Assembly (NCBI RefSeq): GCF_000425445.1
Contig: NZ_KE384377.1
Span: 614,070 to 678,069, forward strand
From: Flavobacterium denitrificans DSM 15936
GTDB taxonomy: Bacteria; Bacteroidota; Bacteroidia; Flavobacteriales; Flavobacteriaceae
Length of the DNA stretch: 64,000 nt
Reading direction: 5' to 3'
In this document: piece by piece, positions 49,836 to 58,496 of the stretch
Layout: every line of letters begins with the position of its first letter
Position numbering within the stretch: the stretch's first letter is position 1
The notes under the pieces: generated by a model
Seen by the model: the letters and a program-made list of their open reading frames with translations, nothing else
The model's database searches: none
What the model was told of the DNA's origin: nothing
Position numbers and translations under genes: made by a program

Positions 49836-50708
49836 ATGAATAATCAGGCACAAAATATTAATAATTGCGATTTTACTTCAGATTTACAGCTGAAGGGGTT
49901 TAAAGTTTATCAAATAAATGGAGATCAAAGCAAGATTCCTGTTTACAGCCGTAGGGATTTTTATAAAATCTGCATCAATACGAGTAGAAGTATCATACAA
50001 TACGCTGACCGTGGAATAGAAACAGACGGTACGATTTTGTTTTTCGGCAATCCAATTATTCCATATTCATGGGAAACCATTTCAGGAGAGTATGAGGGAT
50101 ATGCTTGTGTTTTTACAGAAGAATTCTTGAAATCAAAGGAGCGTTCAGAAGCTCTTCAAGAATCACCTTTGTTTAAAATAGGAGGTACGCCAATCTTTTC
50201 TTTAACCGCAGAACAAAAGGTTTTTATAGATTCATTGTTTCAAAAAATGATTCAGGAATATGAAACAGATTATGCTTTTAAAGACGATTTAATGCGCAAT
50301 TATATCAATTTGATTTTGCACGAATCAATGAAGATGCAGCCTTCGGAGAATTTCTTTAAACCAAAAAATGCATCTTCTAGAATTACATCTTTGTTCTTGG
50401 AATTACTAGAAAGACAATTTCCGATTGAAACAAAAGATCAGCCACTTTTATTAAAAACGCCTCAGGATTATGCACAAAGCCTTGCTGTACACGTAAATCA
50501 CTTAAATCGCTCGGTTAAAGAAGTTACAGGAAAGCCTACGACTTCGCATATCACAGAAAGAATTATCAACGAAGCAAAAGCATTATTACAGCATACAGAT
50601 TGGAGTATTTCTGACATTGGTTATTCTTTAGGATTTGAATATCCGAGCTACTTTAATAATTATTTTAAAAGACTTACAGGAACGGTTCCAAAATCGTTGA
50701 GAATGTAA
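49836..50708 (+). CDS. AraC-family transcriptional regulator
   Basis: 290 residues. The N-terminal sensor half (LQLKGFKVYQINGDQSKIPV ... IPYSWETISGEYEGYACVF) is cupin-like, and the C-terminal two-HTH AraC domain (TERIINEAKALLQHTDWSIS-DIGYSLGFEYPSYFNNYFKRLTGTVPKSLRM) binds DNA. The unmodified N-terminus may bind a small ligand. The next two genes on the strand encode a cupin and an alcohol dehydrogenase, a recurring context for this regulator class. Promoter and start codon are almost contiguous. Confidence 0.88.
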   Translation: MNNQAQNINNCDFTSDLQLKGFKVYQINGDQSKIPVYSRRDFYKICINTSRSIIQYADRGIETDGTILFFGNPIIPYSWETISGEYEGYACVFTEEFLKSKERSEALQESPLFKIGGTPIFSLTAEQKVFIDSLFQKMIQEYETDYAFKDDLMRNYINLILHESMKMQPSENFFKPKNASSRITSLFLELLERQFPIETKDQPLLLKTPQDYAQSLAVHVNHLNRSVKEVTGKPTTSHITERIINEAKALLQHTDWSISDIGYSLGFEYPSYFNNYFKRLTGTVPKSLRM

Positions 50709-51011
50709 ATTGTTTCATTTTCATAATTTTTTGTTTGAATATTGTTATTTCTGGACTTTAGTATTGTACTACATTTGTCCCAGATTAATAAACAAATCAT
50801 TTATCGGTTTTTAAAGACTAAAAAACACTTCATAAAAGCGAGGTCCCAGCTTTACGGTTTAGTTTTAAATGCTTGATATAAAATAATATAAAATTTTAAA
50901 GAATGAATTAACTCAAAATCTCTTTTAGAGATTGGCCGTTCTGATTTTGCTATCGAAAGATAGTTTACGATAACTTTTAAAATAAATTATTAACCTAAAA
51001 ACAACTAAATT
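50709..51011. other. Intergenic region upstream of the cupin gene
   Basis: 303 bp without a coding frame. A TACATTTG box lies at 50770-50777, but it is 234 bp from the cupin ATG, so a long leader or another promoter is implied. I see no strong hairpin or repeat. Confidence 0.4.
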
Positions 51012-51419
51012 ATGTCGACACAATACACCACAGTGACCGAAGAAGGAAAAGTTCCAAATACTTATATGACAGGTGAAGTGTCATATAAAAAACAAACCAG
51101 CGAAATTCATCCTGAAAATACGACTATTAAAGAAGTTTCATTTGAGCCAAGCGCAAGAAGCAACTGGCACAGCAATGTTAGTCTTCAAATGCTGATTGCT
51201 ACAGGCGGAACTGGTTATTATCAAGAAAGAGGAAGCGAAATTAGAATGCTTCAAAAAGATGAAGTAGTTACGATCTTGCCAGGCATCGAACACTGGTACG
51301 GCGCAACTCCGTTTAATAAATTTTCTTACATCGCAATTATCACAGAAATTGATAAAGGCTTTGGAACTTGGCTTGAAAAAGTTACGGATGAAGAATATTT
51401 TTCTTTTCAAAGGGCTTGA
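51012..51419 (+). CDS. Single-domain cupin protein
   Basis: 135 residues. The cupin core contains the metal-binding motif 1 (EPSARSNWHSNVSLQML, with H at about residue 53) and motif 2 (VTILPGIEHWYGATPF, with H near 97). The tail (DKGFGTWLEKVTDEEYFS) packs on the barrel. Cupins of this size have roles from isomerases to storage or regulatory proteins, often with carboxymuconolactone decarboxylase-like partners. Here it precedes a zinc alcohol dehydrogenase. Cytoplasmic. Function not assigned. Confidence 0.8.
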   Translation: MSTQYTTVTEEGKVPNTYMTGEVSYKKQTSEIHPENTTIKEVSFEPSARSNWHSNVSLQMLIATGGTGYYQERGSEIRMLQKDEVVTILPGIEHWYGATPFNKFSYIAIITEIDKGFGTWLEKVTDEEYFSFQRA

Positions 51420-51637
51420 TTTTTTTAGTTACTAAGGTTCTAAGCTTCTTAGCATTTTTTTATACAGATTTTGGAATGATTTATTTTGATATGAAAGAGA
51501 AAATATTTTTGTAACTTTCATATTATCAATTTGATATGAAATAAATCGGTTTAAATCTGCCAAATCTGCGAGAAACTTTTCCATAGTTCCAAAACCTGAA
51601 ACCTGAAACTTCAAACAAAAACAACAAAAAACAAATT

Positions 51638-52690
51638 ATGGAAACAAAAGACATTAAAGCTTTTGGTACAGAAGCTGCCGAAGCACCATTAAAAACATTA
51701 GATATTAAAAGAAGAGCGGTACAAGCTCATGATGTAGAAATTGAAATTTTATATTGTGGTATTTGCCATTCTGATTTGCATTCTGCTAGAAATGAATGGC
51801 ACGGAACAATGTACCCAATTGTGCCCGGACATGAAATTGTAGGGCGCGTGACTAAAGTTGGAGACCACGTTAAAAACTTCAAAGTAGGGCAATTAGCGGG
51901 AGTTGGCTGTATGGTTGATTCATGCAGAGAATGTGATCATTGCAAAAACGATTTGGAGCAATATTGTGACGAAGGAAGCATATTGACATTCAATTCGCCA
52001 GACAAACATTTAGGAGGACATACTTTTGGAGGTTATTCTCAAAGCATTGTAGTGGATGAAAATTATGTATTGCATATTTCTGATAAACTTGATTTAGCTG
52101 GAGTTGCTCCATTACTTTGCGCTGGAATTACAACATATTCTCCATTAAAACATTGGAAAGTTGGTCCTGGCCAAAAAGTTGGAATCGTTGGAATTGGCGG
52201 TTTAGGGCATATGGGAATCAAATTGGCAAAAGCTATGGGTGCTCATGTGGTGGTATTTACAACTTCTTTGTCAAAATTTGAAGCAGCAAAAGAGCTTGGC
52301 GCTGATGAAGTGGTTTTATCTACAGATCCGGAGCAAATGGCAAAACATTCAAAAAGCCTCAACTTTATTTTAGACTGCGTTTCGGCGGAACATAATATCG
52401 ATTCTTACTTGAATTTATTAAAAGTTGACGGAACGCTAACGCTTGTTGGCGCACCAATGGAACCGCTGCCAGTAACATCATTCAGCCTTTTGTTAGGAAG
52501 AAGAAGTTTTGCAGGTTCAGCTATCGGCGGAATTGCTGAAACTCAAGAAATGCTTGATTTCTGTGCTGAACATAACATTACTGCAGACATCGAGTTAATT
52601 GGTGTAAACGAAGTAAACGACGCTTACGAAAGATTGCTTAAAGGAGACATCAAATATCGTTTTGTAATTGATATGGCTTCTTTGAAGTAA
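51638..52690 (+). CDS. Zinc-dependent alcohol dehydrogenase, YahK/CAD type
   Basis: 350 residues. The catalytic zinc ligands are C and H in CGICHSDLHSARNEW and in GHEIVG. The structural zinc cysteines follow as CRECDHCKNDLEQYC. The NAD(P) Rossmann loop is GIGGLGHMGIKLAKAMGAHV. The profile matches the cinnamyl-alcohol-dehydrogenase-like branch that prefers NADP(H) and reduces aldehydes. It is downstream of an AraC regulator and a cupin, so it may belong to an aldehyde-response group. Cytoplasmic. Confidence 0.93.
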   Translation: METKDIKAFGTEAAEAPLKTLDIKRRAVQAHDVEIEILYCGICHSDLHSARNEWHGTMYPIVPGHEIVGRVTKVGDHVKNFKVGQLAGVGCMVDSCRECDHCKNDLEQYCDEGSILTFNSPDKHLGGHTFGGYSQSIVVDENYVLHISDKLDLAGVAPLLCAGITTYSPLKHWKVGPGQKVGIVGIGGLGHMGIKLAKAMGAHVVVFTTSLSKFEAAKELGADEVVLSTDPEQMAKHSKSLNFILDCVSAEHNIDSYLNLLKVDGTLTLVGAPMEPLPVTSFSLLLGRRSFAGSAIGGIAETQEMLDFCAEHNITADIELIGVNEVNDAYERLLKGDIKYRFVIDMASLK

Positions 52691-52695
52691 ATATC

Positions 52696-52775
52696 AAAGT
52701 TACAAAGTTACAAAGTTACAAAGTTACAAAGTTACAAAGTTACAAAGTTACAAAGTTACAAAGTTACAAAGTTAC
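52696..52775. repeat. Microsatellite, 10 copies of AAAGTTAC
   Basis: Ten perfect 8-bp units begin 5 bp after the alcohol-dehydrogenase stop codon and are followed by AAAGG. The adjacent sequence contains degenerate ACTTTGT words in the opposite sense. Together with the terminator below this accounts for the 320-bp gap to 53011. Copy number is likely to vary between strains. Confidence 0.9.
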
Positions 52776-52847
52776 AAAGGTTCAAAGCAACAAAGGAAAA
52801 AACTTTGTCCCTTTGTCTCTCTGAATCTTTGCCCCTTAAAAAAAAAC

Positions 52848-52883
52848 AAACCCCTCAAGCAATTCAACTCTTGAGGGGTTTTT
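52848..52883. terminator. Hairpin terminator
   Basis: AAACCCCTCAAG / CTTGAGGGGTTT with a T-run, in the gap between the alcohol dehydrogenase and the convergent DUF4142 gene. Confidence 0.8.
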
Positions 52884-53010
52884 AGCAAAGATTTGGGGTT
52901 CTTAGATGCTCACTTAACTTAGTATCTCAGAATCTCAGAATCTTAGCGTTTAAAATAAATAATAACCAATTAAATTTATTTTACTTTTTTAATCTTAGCA
53001 CCTTAAAAGA

Positions 53011-53598
53011 TTACTTTTTATCTAAATTTTGTTTCAGCATTTTAGCATGTTCTAAATGTGCTGTTAGACCTGCAATATTGTTTGATGCCCATTGTTTCAC
53101 ATCTTCGTCAGTGGCGTCTTTAGAGGCTTTTTCAAGTTTGTCAATTGCTTTTTCGTGACCGTCGATCATCATATCAGCAAATTTTTTATCAAAATCAACA
53201 CCTGATTTTTCATTTAATTTATTGTATTCGTCTTGACCTTCTTCAGTTAAAGAAGTTGGTAGCGTAAAGTTTTTGGCTTTCGCCAAAGCACTAACTTCAG
53301 AAGCCGATTTTGTATGTTCATCAACCAGCATTTTTCCGAATTTTTTCACTTCAGGATTTGTGCTTTTTTGCTGCGCCAATTTTCCAATTTCAATTTCTGC
53401 CAGATTAATTTCCGCCTGATCTACCAAAAATTCAGAATCATCTTCTTTGCTGTCAATAGAATCAAATTTGGCTTCATTAGCATCTTCCGCAACTTCTTTT
53501 GGATCTTCTTGCTTCGTTTCATTTTTGCAAGATTGAAGGAATAAAATAATAAGTCCTGCTCCTAAAATTGCTTTTCCGGCTAATAGTATCTTTTTCAT
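53011..53598 (-). CDS. DUF4142 family lipoprotein (ferritin-like)
   Basis: 195 residues. A lipobox (LIILFLQSCKNE, Cys about 24) is followed by an acidic linker and the DUF4142 helical domain: EFLVDQAEINLAEIEIGKLA, PEVKKFGKMLVDEHTKSASE, 'FDKKFADMMIDGHEKAIDKLEKASKD', 'QWASNNIAGLTAHLEHAKML'. The conserved Glu and His are arranged as in the family, which has a ferritin-like four-helix fold. Probably periplasmic and outer-membrane-linked. Family members are frequently stress-associated; the molecular role is not known. Confidence 0.85.
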   Translation of the reverse strand: MKKILLAGKAILGAGLIILFLQSCKNETKQEDPKEVAEDANEAKFDSIDSKEDDSEFLVDQAEINLAEIEIGKLAQQKSTNPEVKKFGKMLVDEHTKSASEVSALAKAKNFTLPTSLTEEGQDEYNKLNEKSGVDFDKKFADMMIDGHEKAIDKLEKASKDATDEDVKQWASNNIAGLTAHLEHAKMLKQNLDKK

Positions 53599-53820
53599 GA
53601 TTTTATAGTTTAAAGGTTATGATGTAAAATTATTCAGGAAGTTACAGGAATGTCTTACAGGATTATGAGAGATTGTTATATGATTTGAATCAATAAGAAT
53701 AGAATGAGGTTTTCCGTAAAATTAATTTGAGATTAATTATAATATTTGTTTTGCACCTCCCCACAATATGAAGTGCATTTGCTTTTATGTTTATAAACCT
53801 CAAAAAAATAATTCTACTAA

Positions 53821-54366
53821 ATGAAAAAAATAACTTTCTTTTTGCTGCTGTTAACTGGTATTACTTACGCACAAATTGGTGAAGGCCAAAAGTTTTGCTC
53901 AGGAACAGAAGATGGAAGCTATTTTCCGCTTTCTTATGAGTTTAAGAAAAAAATACTTTGGGCCGATACATTTTATTGGGAAACTAAATTAGGTACTAAG
54001 AATATAAATGGAATGTTATATACAGCAATCAAACAAGAATGGAAAAGCAATGATGTAGCTATATTATACCTGCGAGAAAAAAATGGTGTGATTTATCAAT
54101 ATGATCAATTAATCAAAAAGGAATATATTCGATTTGATAAAAAGTTCAAAGTAAACCAGATATGGTCAGTTGATCAGAATACGAAGTACAAAATCATAAC
54201 TTATAATGGCGAACTAAAAACACCTTATTGTCATTATACTAATTTATTAGTAATAGAAGCAATAGTTAATTATGGTCATTTTAATTTTTATTATTTAAAA
54301 GGGCAAGGTTACATAGGCGCAACAAAAGATGGAAAATTGATTTCCTGTTTGACACCAGAATGGTAA
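53821..54366 (+). CDS. Secreted protein of unknown function
   Basis: 181 residues with a signal peptide (ITFFLLLLTGITYAQIG). The mature part is beta-rich with many Tyr and Lys (WADTFYWETKLGTKNINGML, QYDQLIKKEYIRFDKKFKVNQIW). It contains three Cys. It is followed by a hairpin terminator 27 bp after the stop. Periplasmic or surface. I do not recognise the family. Confidence 0.65.
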   Translation: MKKITFFLLLLTGITYAQIGEGQKFCSGTEDGSYFPLSYEFKKKILWADTFYWETKLGTKNINGMLYTAIKQEWKSNDVAILYLREKNGVIYQYDQLIKKEYIRFDKKFKVNQIWSVDQNTKYKIITYNGELKTPYCHYTNLLVIEAIVNYGHFNFYYLKGQGYIGATKDGKLISCLTPEW

Positions 54367-54392
54367 TGAATTAAATTTCAAAATCTATTTTT

Positions 54393-54426
54393 AAATCCCA
54401 ATTCTAAAAGAGTTGGGATTTTTTTT
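54393..54426 (+). terminator. Hairpin terminator
   Basis: AAATCCCAATTCT / AGAGTTGGGATTT with eight T, closing the secreted protein gene. Confidence 0.8.
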
Positions 54427-54441
54427 GCTCGCAATTTTTTA

Positions 54442-54569
54442 GACTTTACGACTTTACGACTTTTGACTTTTGACTTTCGACTTTTGACTTTCGACTTTTG
54501 ACTTTTGACTTTTGACTTTTGACTTTCGACTTTATGACTTTCGACTTTATGACTTTATGACTTTCGACT
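54442..54569. repeat. Tandem GACTTT(T/C/AT/AC) tract
   Basis: About 17 consecutive 7-8 bp units of GACTTTT, GACTTTC, GACTTTAT or GACTTTAC. The word is shared with the inverted repeat upstream of miaE. No frame is plausible in it. It fills much of the 309-bp gap before the Rho-N-like gene. Confidence 0.85.
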
Positions 54570-54675
54570 CAAATTATGAAAGTTAATCCAAAAATTATAT
54601 AACAGAAAAATCCTGCTTTTCGAGGAACTTTGGAATACCATACATCTTAAATCATTAACCTTAAAGTTTAAAGTC

Positions 54676-54915
54676 ATGCCAGATCCTAGAATAAAGAATG
54701 AAAAGCAATATGAGGCATTGGTAAAAAAAGGCTACAGCAAAGAGAAATCAGCTAGAATTGCTAATACGCCAGATGCAGGAGAAAAAGGAGGAAAAGCAAA
54801 GCCTTATGAAGAATGGACTAAAGATGAATTGCTAAAACAAGCCGTCAAAGTTGGAATAAAAGGACGTTCGTATATGAATAAAAAAGCTTTGATAAATTCT
54901 TTAAGAAACAATTAA
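54676..54915 (+). CDS. Rho-N/SAP-like small protein
   Basis: 79 residues. The first half (MPDPRIKNEKQYEALVKKGY ... SARIANTPDAGEKGGKAK) is basic. The second half (YEEWTKDELLKQAVKVGIKGRSYMNKKALINSLRNN) is the Rho-termination-factor-N/SAP helix-extended-loop-helix fold, which binds nucleic acid. It lies 12 bp upstream of the topoisomerase IB gene, so the two are cotranscribed. A DNA-binding accessory role is inferred from fold and position. Confidence 0.75.
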   Translation: MPDPRIKNEKQYEALVKKGYSKEKSARIANTPDAGEKGGKAKPYEEWTKDELLKQAVKVGIKGRSYMNKKALINSLRNN

Positions 54916-54927
54916 AATTAGAAATCC

Positions 54928-56013
54928 ATGCCTGTAAAAATCGCACAACAAAAACTTATGAATCAATTGATCAAGTCGCCACAAACGGTTCTTGAAAAAT
55001 TGGATTTGGTTTATGTGAGCAATCAAAAATTGTCAATCGAGAGATGTGCAGGCGAAGATGGATTTATTTATAAAAAGAACGGACGCTGTATTAAGCAAAA
55101 AAGCGAATTAAAACGTTTCAACAGTTTGGTTTTGCCCCCTGCATGGGTAAATGTCAGAATCTCTGATTTAGCAAACGGGCATTTGCAGGCTGTTGGATTA
55201 GATGTCAAAAATAGAAAGCAATACCGTTATCATCCAAAATGGAATCAGATCAGGAATCAAACAAAGTTTTACAAGATTGCCGAATTTGGACAAAAACTGC
55301 CTTCAATACGAAAAAGGGTTGACGAAGATTTAGAAGAGAAGGAGTGGTCTAAAAATAAGGTTATAGCACTTGTAATTAGATTAATGGAGGAAACGCACAT
55401 TCGGATTGGAAACGAAAAGTATGCAAAAGACAATAAATCTTACGGACTTTCGACTTTGCGAAAGCGACACATCAACATCAATAAAAATTCACTCCGATTT
55501 GAATTCGTCGGAAAAAAAGGAAAGCAACATACGATTACAACTCGAAATAAACAATTGATAAAGTTAGTTAGTCGTTGCGAGGAAATTCCGGGTTGGGAAG
55601 TTTTTAAATATTACGACAATAATGGTGAACGAAAAGTTTTGGATAGCCATATGGTCAATGAGTATCTGCATCAGATTTCGGGCGAATATTTCAGCGCTAA
55701 AGATTTTAGAACCTGGGGAGCATCGATAGTTTTTTTTGAAAATTTGATGGAAATTGGAATTTCGACTGACGAAAAAGAAATCAAAAAAAACATTGTGAAA
55801 GCGTATGACGCCACAGCAGAGGCACTCGGAAATACGCGTAATGTGTGCAAAAACTATTATGTTCATCCGCTGTTGGTTTCGACTTATGAAGATGGTTCGA
55901 TTCAACAGTATTTCGACAAAGTGAAAAAAAGCCGAAGCACCAGAAAGTACTTTTCAAGATCAGAAAGTGCTTTTGCAGAATTGATCGAAAAATTTCAGGT
56001 AAATTTATTGTAA
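54928..56013 (+). CDS. DNA topoisomerase IB
   Basis: 361 residues of the bacterial/viral type IB family. It relaxes DNA through a transient 3'-phosphotyrosine bond. Catalytic elements are RLMEETHIRIGNEKYA (Arg), KGKQHTITTR (Lys), the later ARG/HIS region (FSAKDFRTWGASIVFF), and the nucleophile Y311 in KNYYVHP. The N-terminal beta domain (LPPAWVNVRIS) grips DNA. It is cotranscribed with the Rho-N-like gene. In Bacteroidota and Proteobacteria it often sits with stress genes, as here. Cytoplasmic. Confidence 0.92.
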   Translation: MPVKIAQQKLMNQLIKSPQTVLEKLDLVYVSNQKLSIERCAGEDGFIYKKNGRCIKQKSELKRFNSLVLPPAWVNVRISDLANGHLQAVGLDVKNRKQYRYHPKWNQIRNQTKFYKIAEFGQKLPSIRKRVDEDLEEKEWSKNKVIALVIRLMEETHIRIGNEKYAKDNKSYGLSTLRKRHININKNSLRFEFVGKKGKQHTITTRNKQLIKLVSRCEEIPGWEVFKYYDNNGERKVLDSHMVNEYLHQISGEYFSAKDFRTWGASIVFFENLMEIGISTDEKEIKKNIVKAYDATAEALGNTRNVCKNYYVHPLLVSTYEDGSIQQYFDKVKKSRSTRKYFSRSESAFAELIEKFQVNLL

Positions 56014-56121
56014 TCAATGATTTATTAAGTTATAAATAAAATATTTAGAGTTAATGCATCTCTTATAAAAGCATGAAATTTGAGAAACAAACAAATCGTT
56101 ATTAACTAAAAATCAATTATT

Positions 56122-56283
56122 ATGTTACGTTGGACAGTCATATTTATTATTCTGGCAATAGTTGCGGGAATATTTGGTTTTGGCGGAATTGCCGCTGGAG
56201 CCGCTAGTATAGCAAAAGTTTTATTTTTTATATTCTTGGTATTATTTATCATTTCGTTAATCAGCGGAAGAAGAAGTGTTTAA
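56122..56283 (+). CDS. DUF1328 family small membrane protein
   Basis: 53 residues: [20 protein letters not shown], then [20 protein letters not shown] and a basic end SGRRSV. This is the DUF1328/YtjA pattern, with two hydrophobic helices flanking a Gly-Ala-Gly-Ala loop. The genus and family context is stress-related in several phyla, but function is unknown. It lies alone, followed by a terminator at 56315-56350. Confidence 0.85.
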   Translation: MLRWTVIFIILAIVAGIFGFGGIAAGAASIAKVLFFIFLVLFIISLISGRRSV

Positions 56284-56314
56284 ACTGAGCATCTCAGTAA
56301 AAAAGAACAAATCA

Positions 56315-56350
56315 AAAACGACACATCTACTTCGGTAAATGTGTCGTTTT
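56315..56350 (+). terminator. Hairpin terminator
   Basis: AAAACGACACAT / ATGTGTCGTTTT, 12-bp perfect stem, after the DUF1328 gene. Confidence 0.8.
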
Positions 56351-56370
56351 ACCTTTTAAAACAATAAATT

Positions 56371-57018
56371 ATGGGAACAAAAAGCGGTGCTTATCAAGAT
56401 GTTTATATTAAAAGAGAAAATGAAATGGTAAGCTTAAAAAAAGATGTTACAGATTTTTGTGAAAAGTACATCAAGCCTGTGCATCCTGAAAATTGGGATT
56501 GGTCTATTCGCGATTTCGAGAATCCTGAGAACGACCCAACAATAGCGGAAGCGAGAGCCATTGCAAATGTGGTTTATCATGATCTGATGGACAGTAATCA
56601 GACCGAAGTCGATTTGTCGACAATGAATAATGTTGAAGCCATTAAAGCCTATTTGAATCCAAACAGCAAATACGAAAAGTTTAATACAGAAGAATTTGCT
56701 TTTGCCTTAAAAGTAGAACTTGAGCACGGAAGAGTGAGAGATGTAAACGTTACCAACAATCATCCTTTTTTGACAGCAATGATTGCCTTGGCGCACATGA
56801 CAGAAAGTTTGACTTATTACAAGCGATTGAAAGTCATGGAAGCTGAAGGCGAAATTTATGAAATTATGAGAAAAATCGAAAGTTCAGAAACTGGAAATGA
56901 AGAATGGTATAAAGAATTAGGCAAAGCCGAAATGGAATTGACTGAAGCCAAAAACGGATTAATAGAACGTTTACAGAAAATGGATGATATTCCAACTTTA
57001 GAAAAAATCGGAGATTGA
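56371..57018 (+). CDS. DUF5661-like protein
   Basis: 215 residues, soluble and helical. The central segment FALKVELEHGRVRDVNVTNN and 'LTAMIALAHMTESLTYYKRLKVMEAEGE' match the layout of DUF5661-type proteins (ELEHG ... NVTNDDP ... ALAHL.E..YY.RL). The N-terminal part (SLKKDVTDFCEKYIKPVHPENWDWSI) has no match I can name. It follows the DUF1328 terminator and is convergent with the acidic protein. Function unknown; the stress-type neighbourhood is the only hint. Confidence 0.65.
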   Translation: MGTKSGAYQDVYIKRENEMVSLKKDVTDFCEKYIKPVHPENWDWSIRDFENPENDPTIAEARAIANVVYHDLMDSNQTEVDLSTMNNVEAIKAYLNPNSKYEKFNTEEFAFALKVELEHGRVRDVNVTNNHPFLTAMIALAHMTESLTYYKRLKVMEAEGEIYEIMRKIESSETGNEEWYKELGKAEMELTEAKNGLIERLQKMDDIPTLEKIGD

Positions 57019-57058
57019 ATTAAATTTATAGCTCTAATTTACCACCTAAAATATAAAT

Positions 57059-57087
57059 ACCGTTAAGAACATTTTGCTCTTAACGGT
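57059..57087. terminator. Hairpin terminator, convergent
   Basis: ACCGTTAAGA / TCTTAACGGT between the DUF5661 gene (plus) and the acidic protein gene (minus). Confidence 0.75.
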
Positions 57088-57109
57088 TTCTTTTTGGTTC
57101 TCAAAAAAG

Positions 57110-57679
57110 TTAAAATCTTCTTGGATCTGTGTCTGTATAATTTTCATTGTCATCTTCTTCTTGAACATCATCCTCAATGTAAGTTGAGTCTTCATCGTCA
57201 TCTTCGTCATCATCATCTTCATCATCTTCATCATCTTCGTCATCTTCGTCATCTTCGTCAATGTCTTCTAAATCATCTTCCGTTTCGTTGAAGTCGTTTT
57301 CAAAAGTATCTGCAGGATTGTCGAATTCGTCGTTTTCTTCGTCGTCATCTTCATCCAAATAATCATCCTCGTTTTCCAATTCCACTTCATAAACATCGTC
57401 ATTGTTGTCTTCTAAATCTCTGTCGTTATGAAAATCATCATTCAAATCATCTAAATCATCATCATAACCTATTGCATCTTGTTCTGGATTTGGTTTGTTT
57501 GGATTGAAACCATTTCTCACCGTATAGCCACGATCGGCAGTTTCTTCGATGCTGTTGTCGGTTTCTTTTTGATCATTTAATTCATAAAGCTCTTCGTTCA
57601 TTACAGTATTTCTGTCAAAAGCATTTTGATTTCTAGGATCTTTATTAAAAGTGCTGTTTCTATTATCTAAAGTATTCAT
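57110..57679 (-). CDS. Extremely acidic, disordered protein
   Basis: 189 residues. After about 60 polar residues (MNTLDNRNSTFNKDPRNQNA ... NPNKPNPEQDAIGYD) the protein becomes almost entirely Asp and Glu, including runs such as DEDDEDDEDDEDDEDDDDED. It ends TDTDPRRF. There is no hydrophobic core, so it is predicted disordered. The DNA is a run of GAT/GAA codons that reads as TCATCTTCG on the plus strand, prone to slippage. The role could be charge buffering, ion or protein binding. Short frames on the plus strand over this repeat are artefacts. Confidence 0.75.
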   Translation of the reverse strand: MNTLDNRNSTFNKDPRNQNAFDRNTVMNEELYELNDQKETDNSIEETADRGYTVRNGFNPNKPNPEQDAIGYDDDLDDLNDDFHNDRDLEDNNDDVYEVELENEDDYLDEDDDEENDEFDNPADTFENDFNETEDDLEDIDEDDEDDEDDEDDEDDDDEDDDEDSTYIEDDVQEEDDNENYTDTDPRRF

Positions 57680-57865
57680 GATATCGAGTTTTTAAGTTTA
57701 TAAATACAAATCTAACCCCGAAATCGGGAGTATTCTTTATAGGATTTTTTGTGTCAATTGTATAATTAACAGATGTTTAGAATGAAATTTAATTTAAAAA
57801 TGCTATAACTTTTCTCGAACCTCCGGTGCTAATTTTATAATCTATTAATCATAAAAAAAATTACC

Positions 57866-58426
57866 ATGAAAACGACGGATAAAAAAAATACTACTTCGGT
57901 GAAACGAGGAGTTACAAAGCCAAAATCAAACGCAGCAGCAGGTTTGACTGAATTATTTGAAGAAAGCCTAAAAGATTTGTATTGGGCAGAAAAAGCTTTG
58001 ACTAAAGCATTGCCAGTAATGGCAAAAAATGCAACTTCTGAGGAATTGATTGCAGCAATCAATAATCATTTAGTTGAAACTGAAGAACATGTTTCGCGTT
58101 TAGAAAAAGTTTTTGAGCTTATTGGCAAAAAACCAACAGCAAAAAAATGTGATGCAATGGAAGGTTTGATTGAAGAAGGGAAAGGGATTTTGGAAGAAAC
58201 TGAAATTGGCGTAGTTCGTGATGCTGGAATTATTGCTGCAAGCCAGAAAATCGAACATTATGAAATCGCTACTTATGGAACGTTGAGACAATTTGCAGAA
58301 ACTCTTGGTTTGGAAGAAGCTGCAACACTCTTAGAACAAACACTCGACGAAGAAAAAGGAGCTGATAAAATATTGACTGAAGTTGCTGTAAACGCTGTAA
58401 ATCTTGAAGCTGCCGAAGCAGAATAA
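57866..58426 (+). CDS. DUF892 (YciE/YciF) ferritin-like protein
   Basis: 186 residues. After a basic N-terminus (MKTTDKKNTTSVKRGVTKPK) the DUF892 domain begins LTELFEESLKDLYWAEKALTKALP. The diiron-type ligands are E in ETEEHVSRLEKVF, E-G-x-G in MEGLIEEGKGIL, H/E in SQKIEHYEIATYGTL, and E in LLEQTLDEEKGADK. YciE/YciF proteins are induced by stress and have a four-helix ferritin-like fold, with no proven activity. It is followed by a hairpin and then the Nei-DUF72 gene. Confidence 0.9.
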   Translation: MKTTDKKNTTSVKRGVTKPKSNAAAGLTELFEESLKDLYWAEKALTKALPVMAKNATSEELIAAINNHLVETEEHVSRLEKVFELIGKKPTAKKCDAMEGLIEEGKGILEETEIGVVRDAGIIAASQKIEHYEIATYGTLRQFAETLGLEEAATLLEQTLDEEKGADKILTEVAVNAVNLEAAEAE

Positions 58427-58445
58427 GATTAAAAGATTAAGACAT

Positions 58446-58476
58446 AAAGTGCAGTTTTACGACTGCACTTTTTTTT
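58446..58476 (+). terminator. Hairpin terminator
   Basis: AAAGTGCAGT / ACTGCACTTT with eight T, 19 bp after the DUF892 gene. Confidence 0.8.
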
Positions 58477-58496
58477 AAGAACTAAAAAATGAAATT

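Noticed and set aside
52696..52775. CRISPR array or ribosomal stalling motif
   Set aside because: Units are 8 bp and contiguous without spacers; this is a plain microsatellite.
57046..57291. Plus- and minus-strand frames such as MTKMTKMTKMMKM or HHLHHLRHLRHL
   Set aside because: Artefacts of the GAT/GAA codon run that encodes the acidic protein in one frame only.
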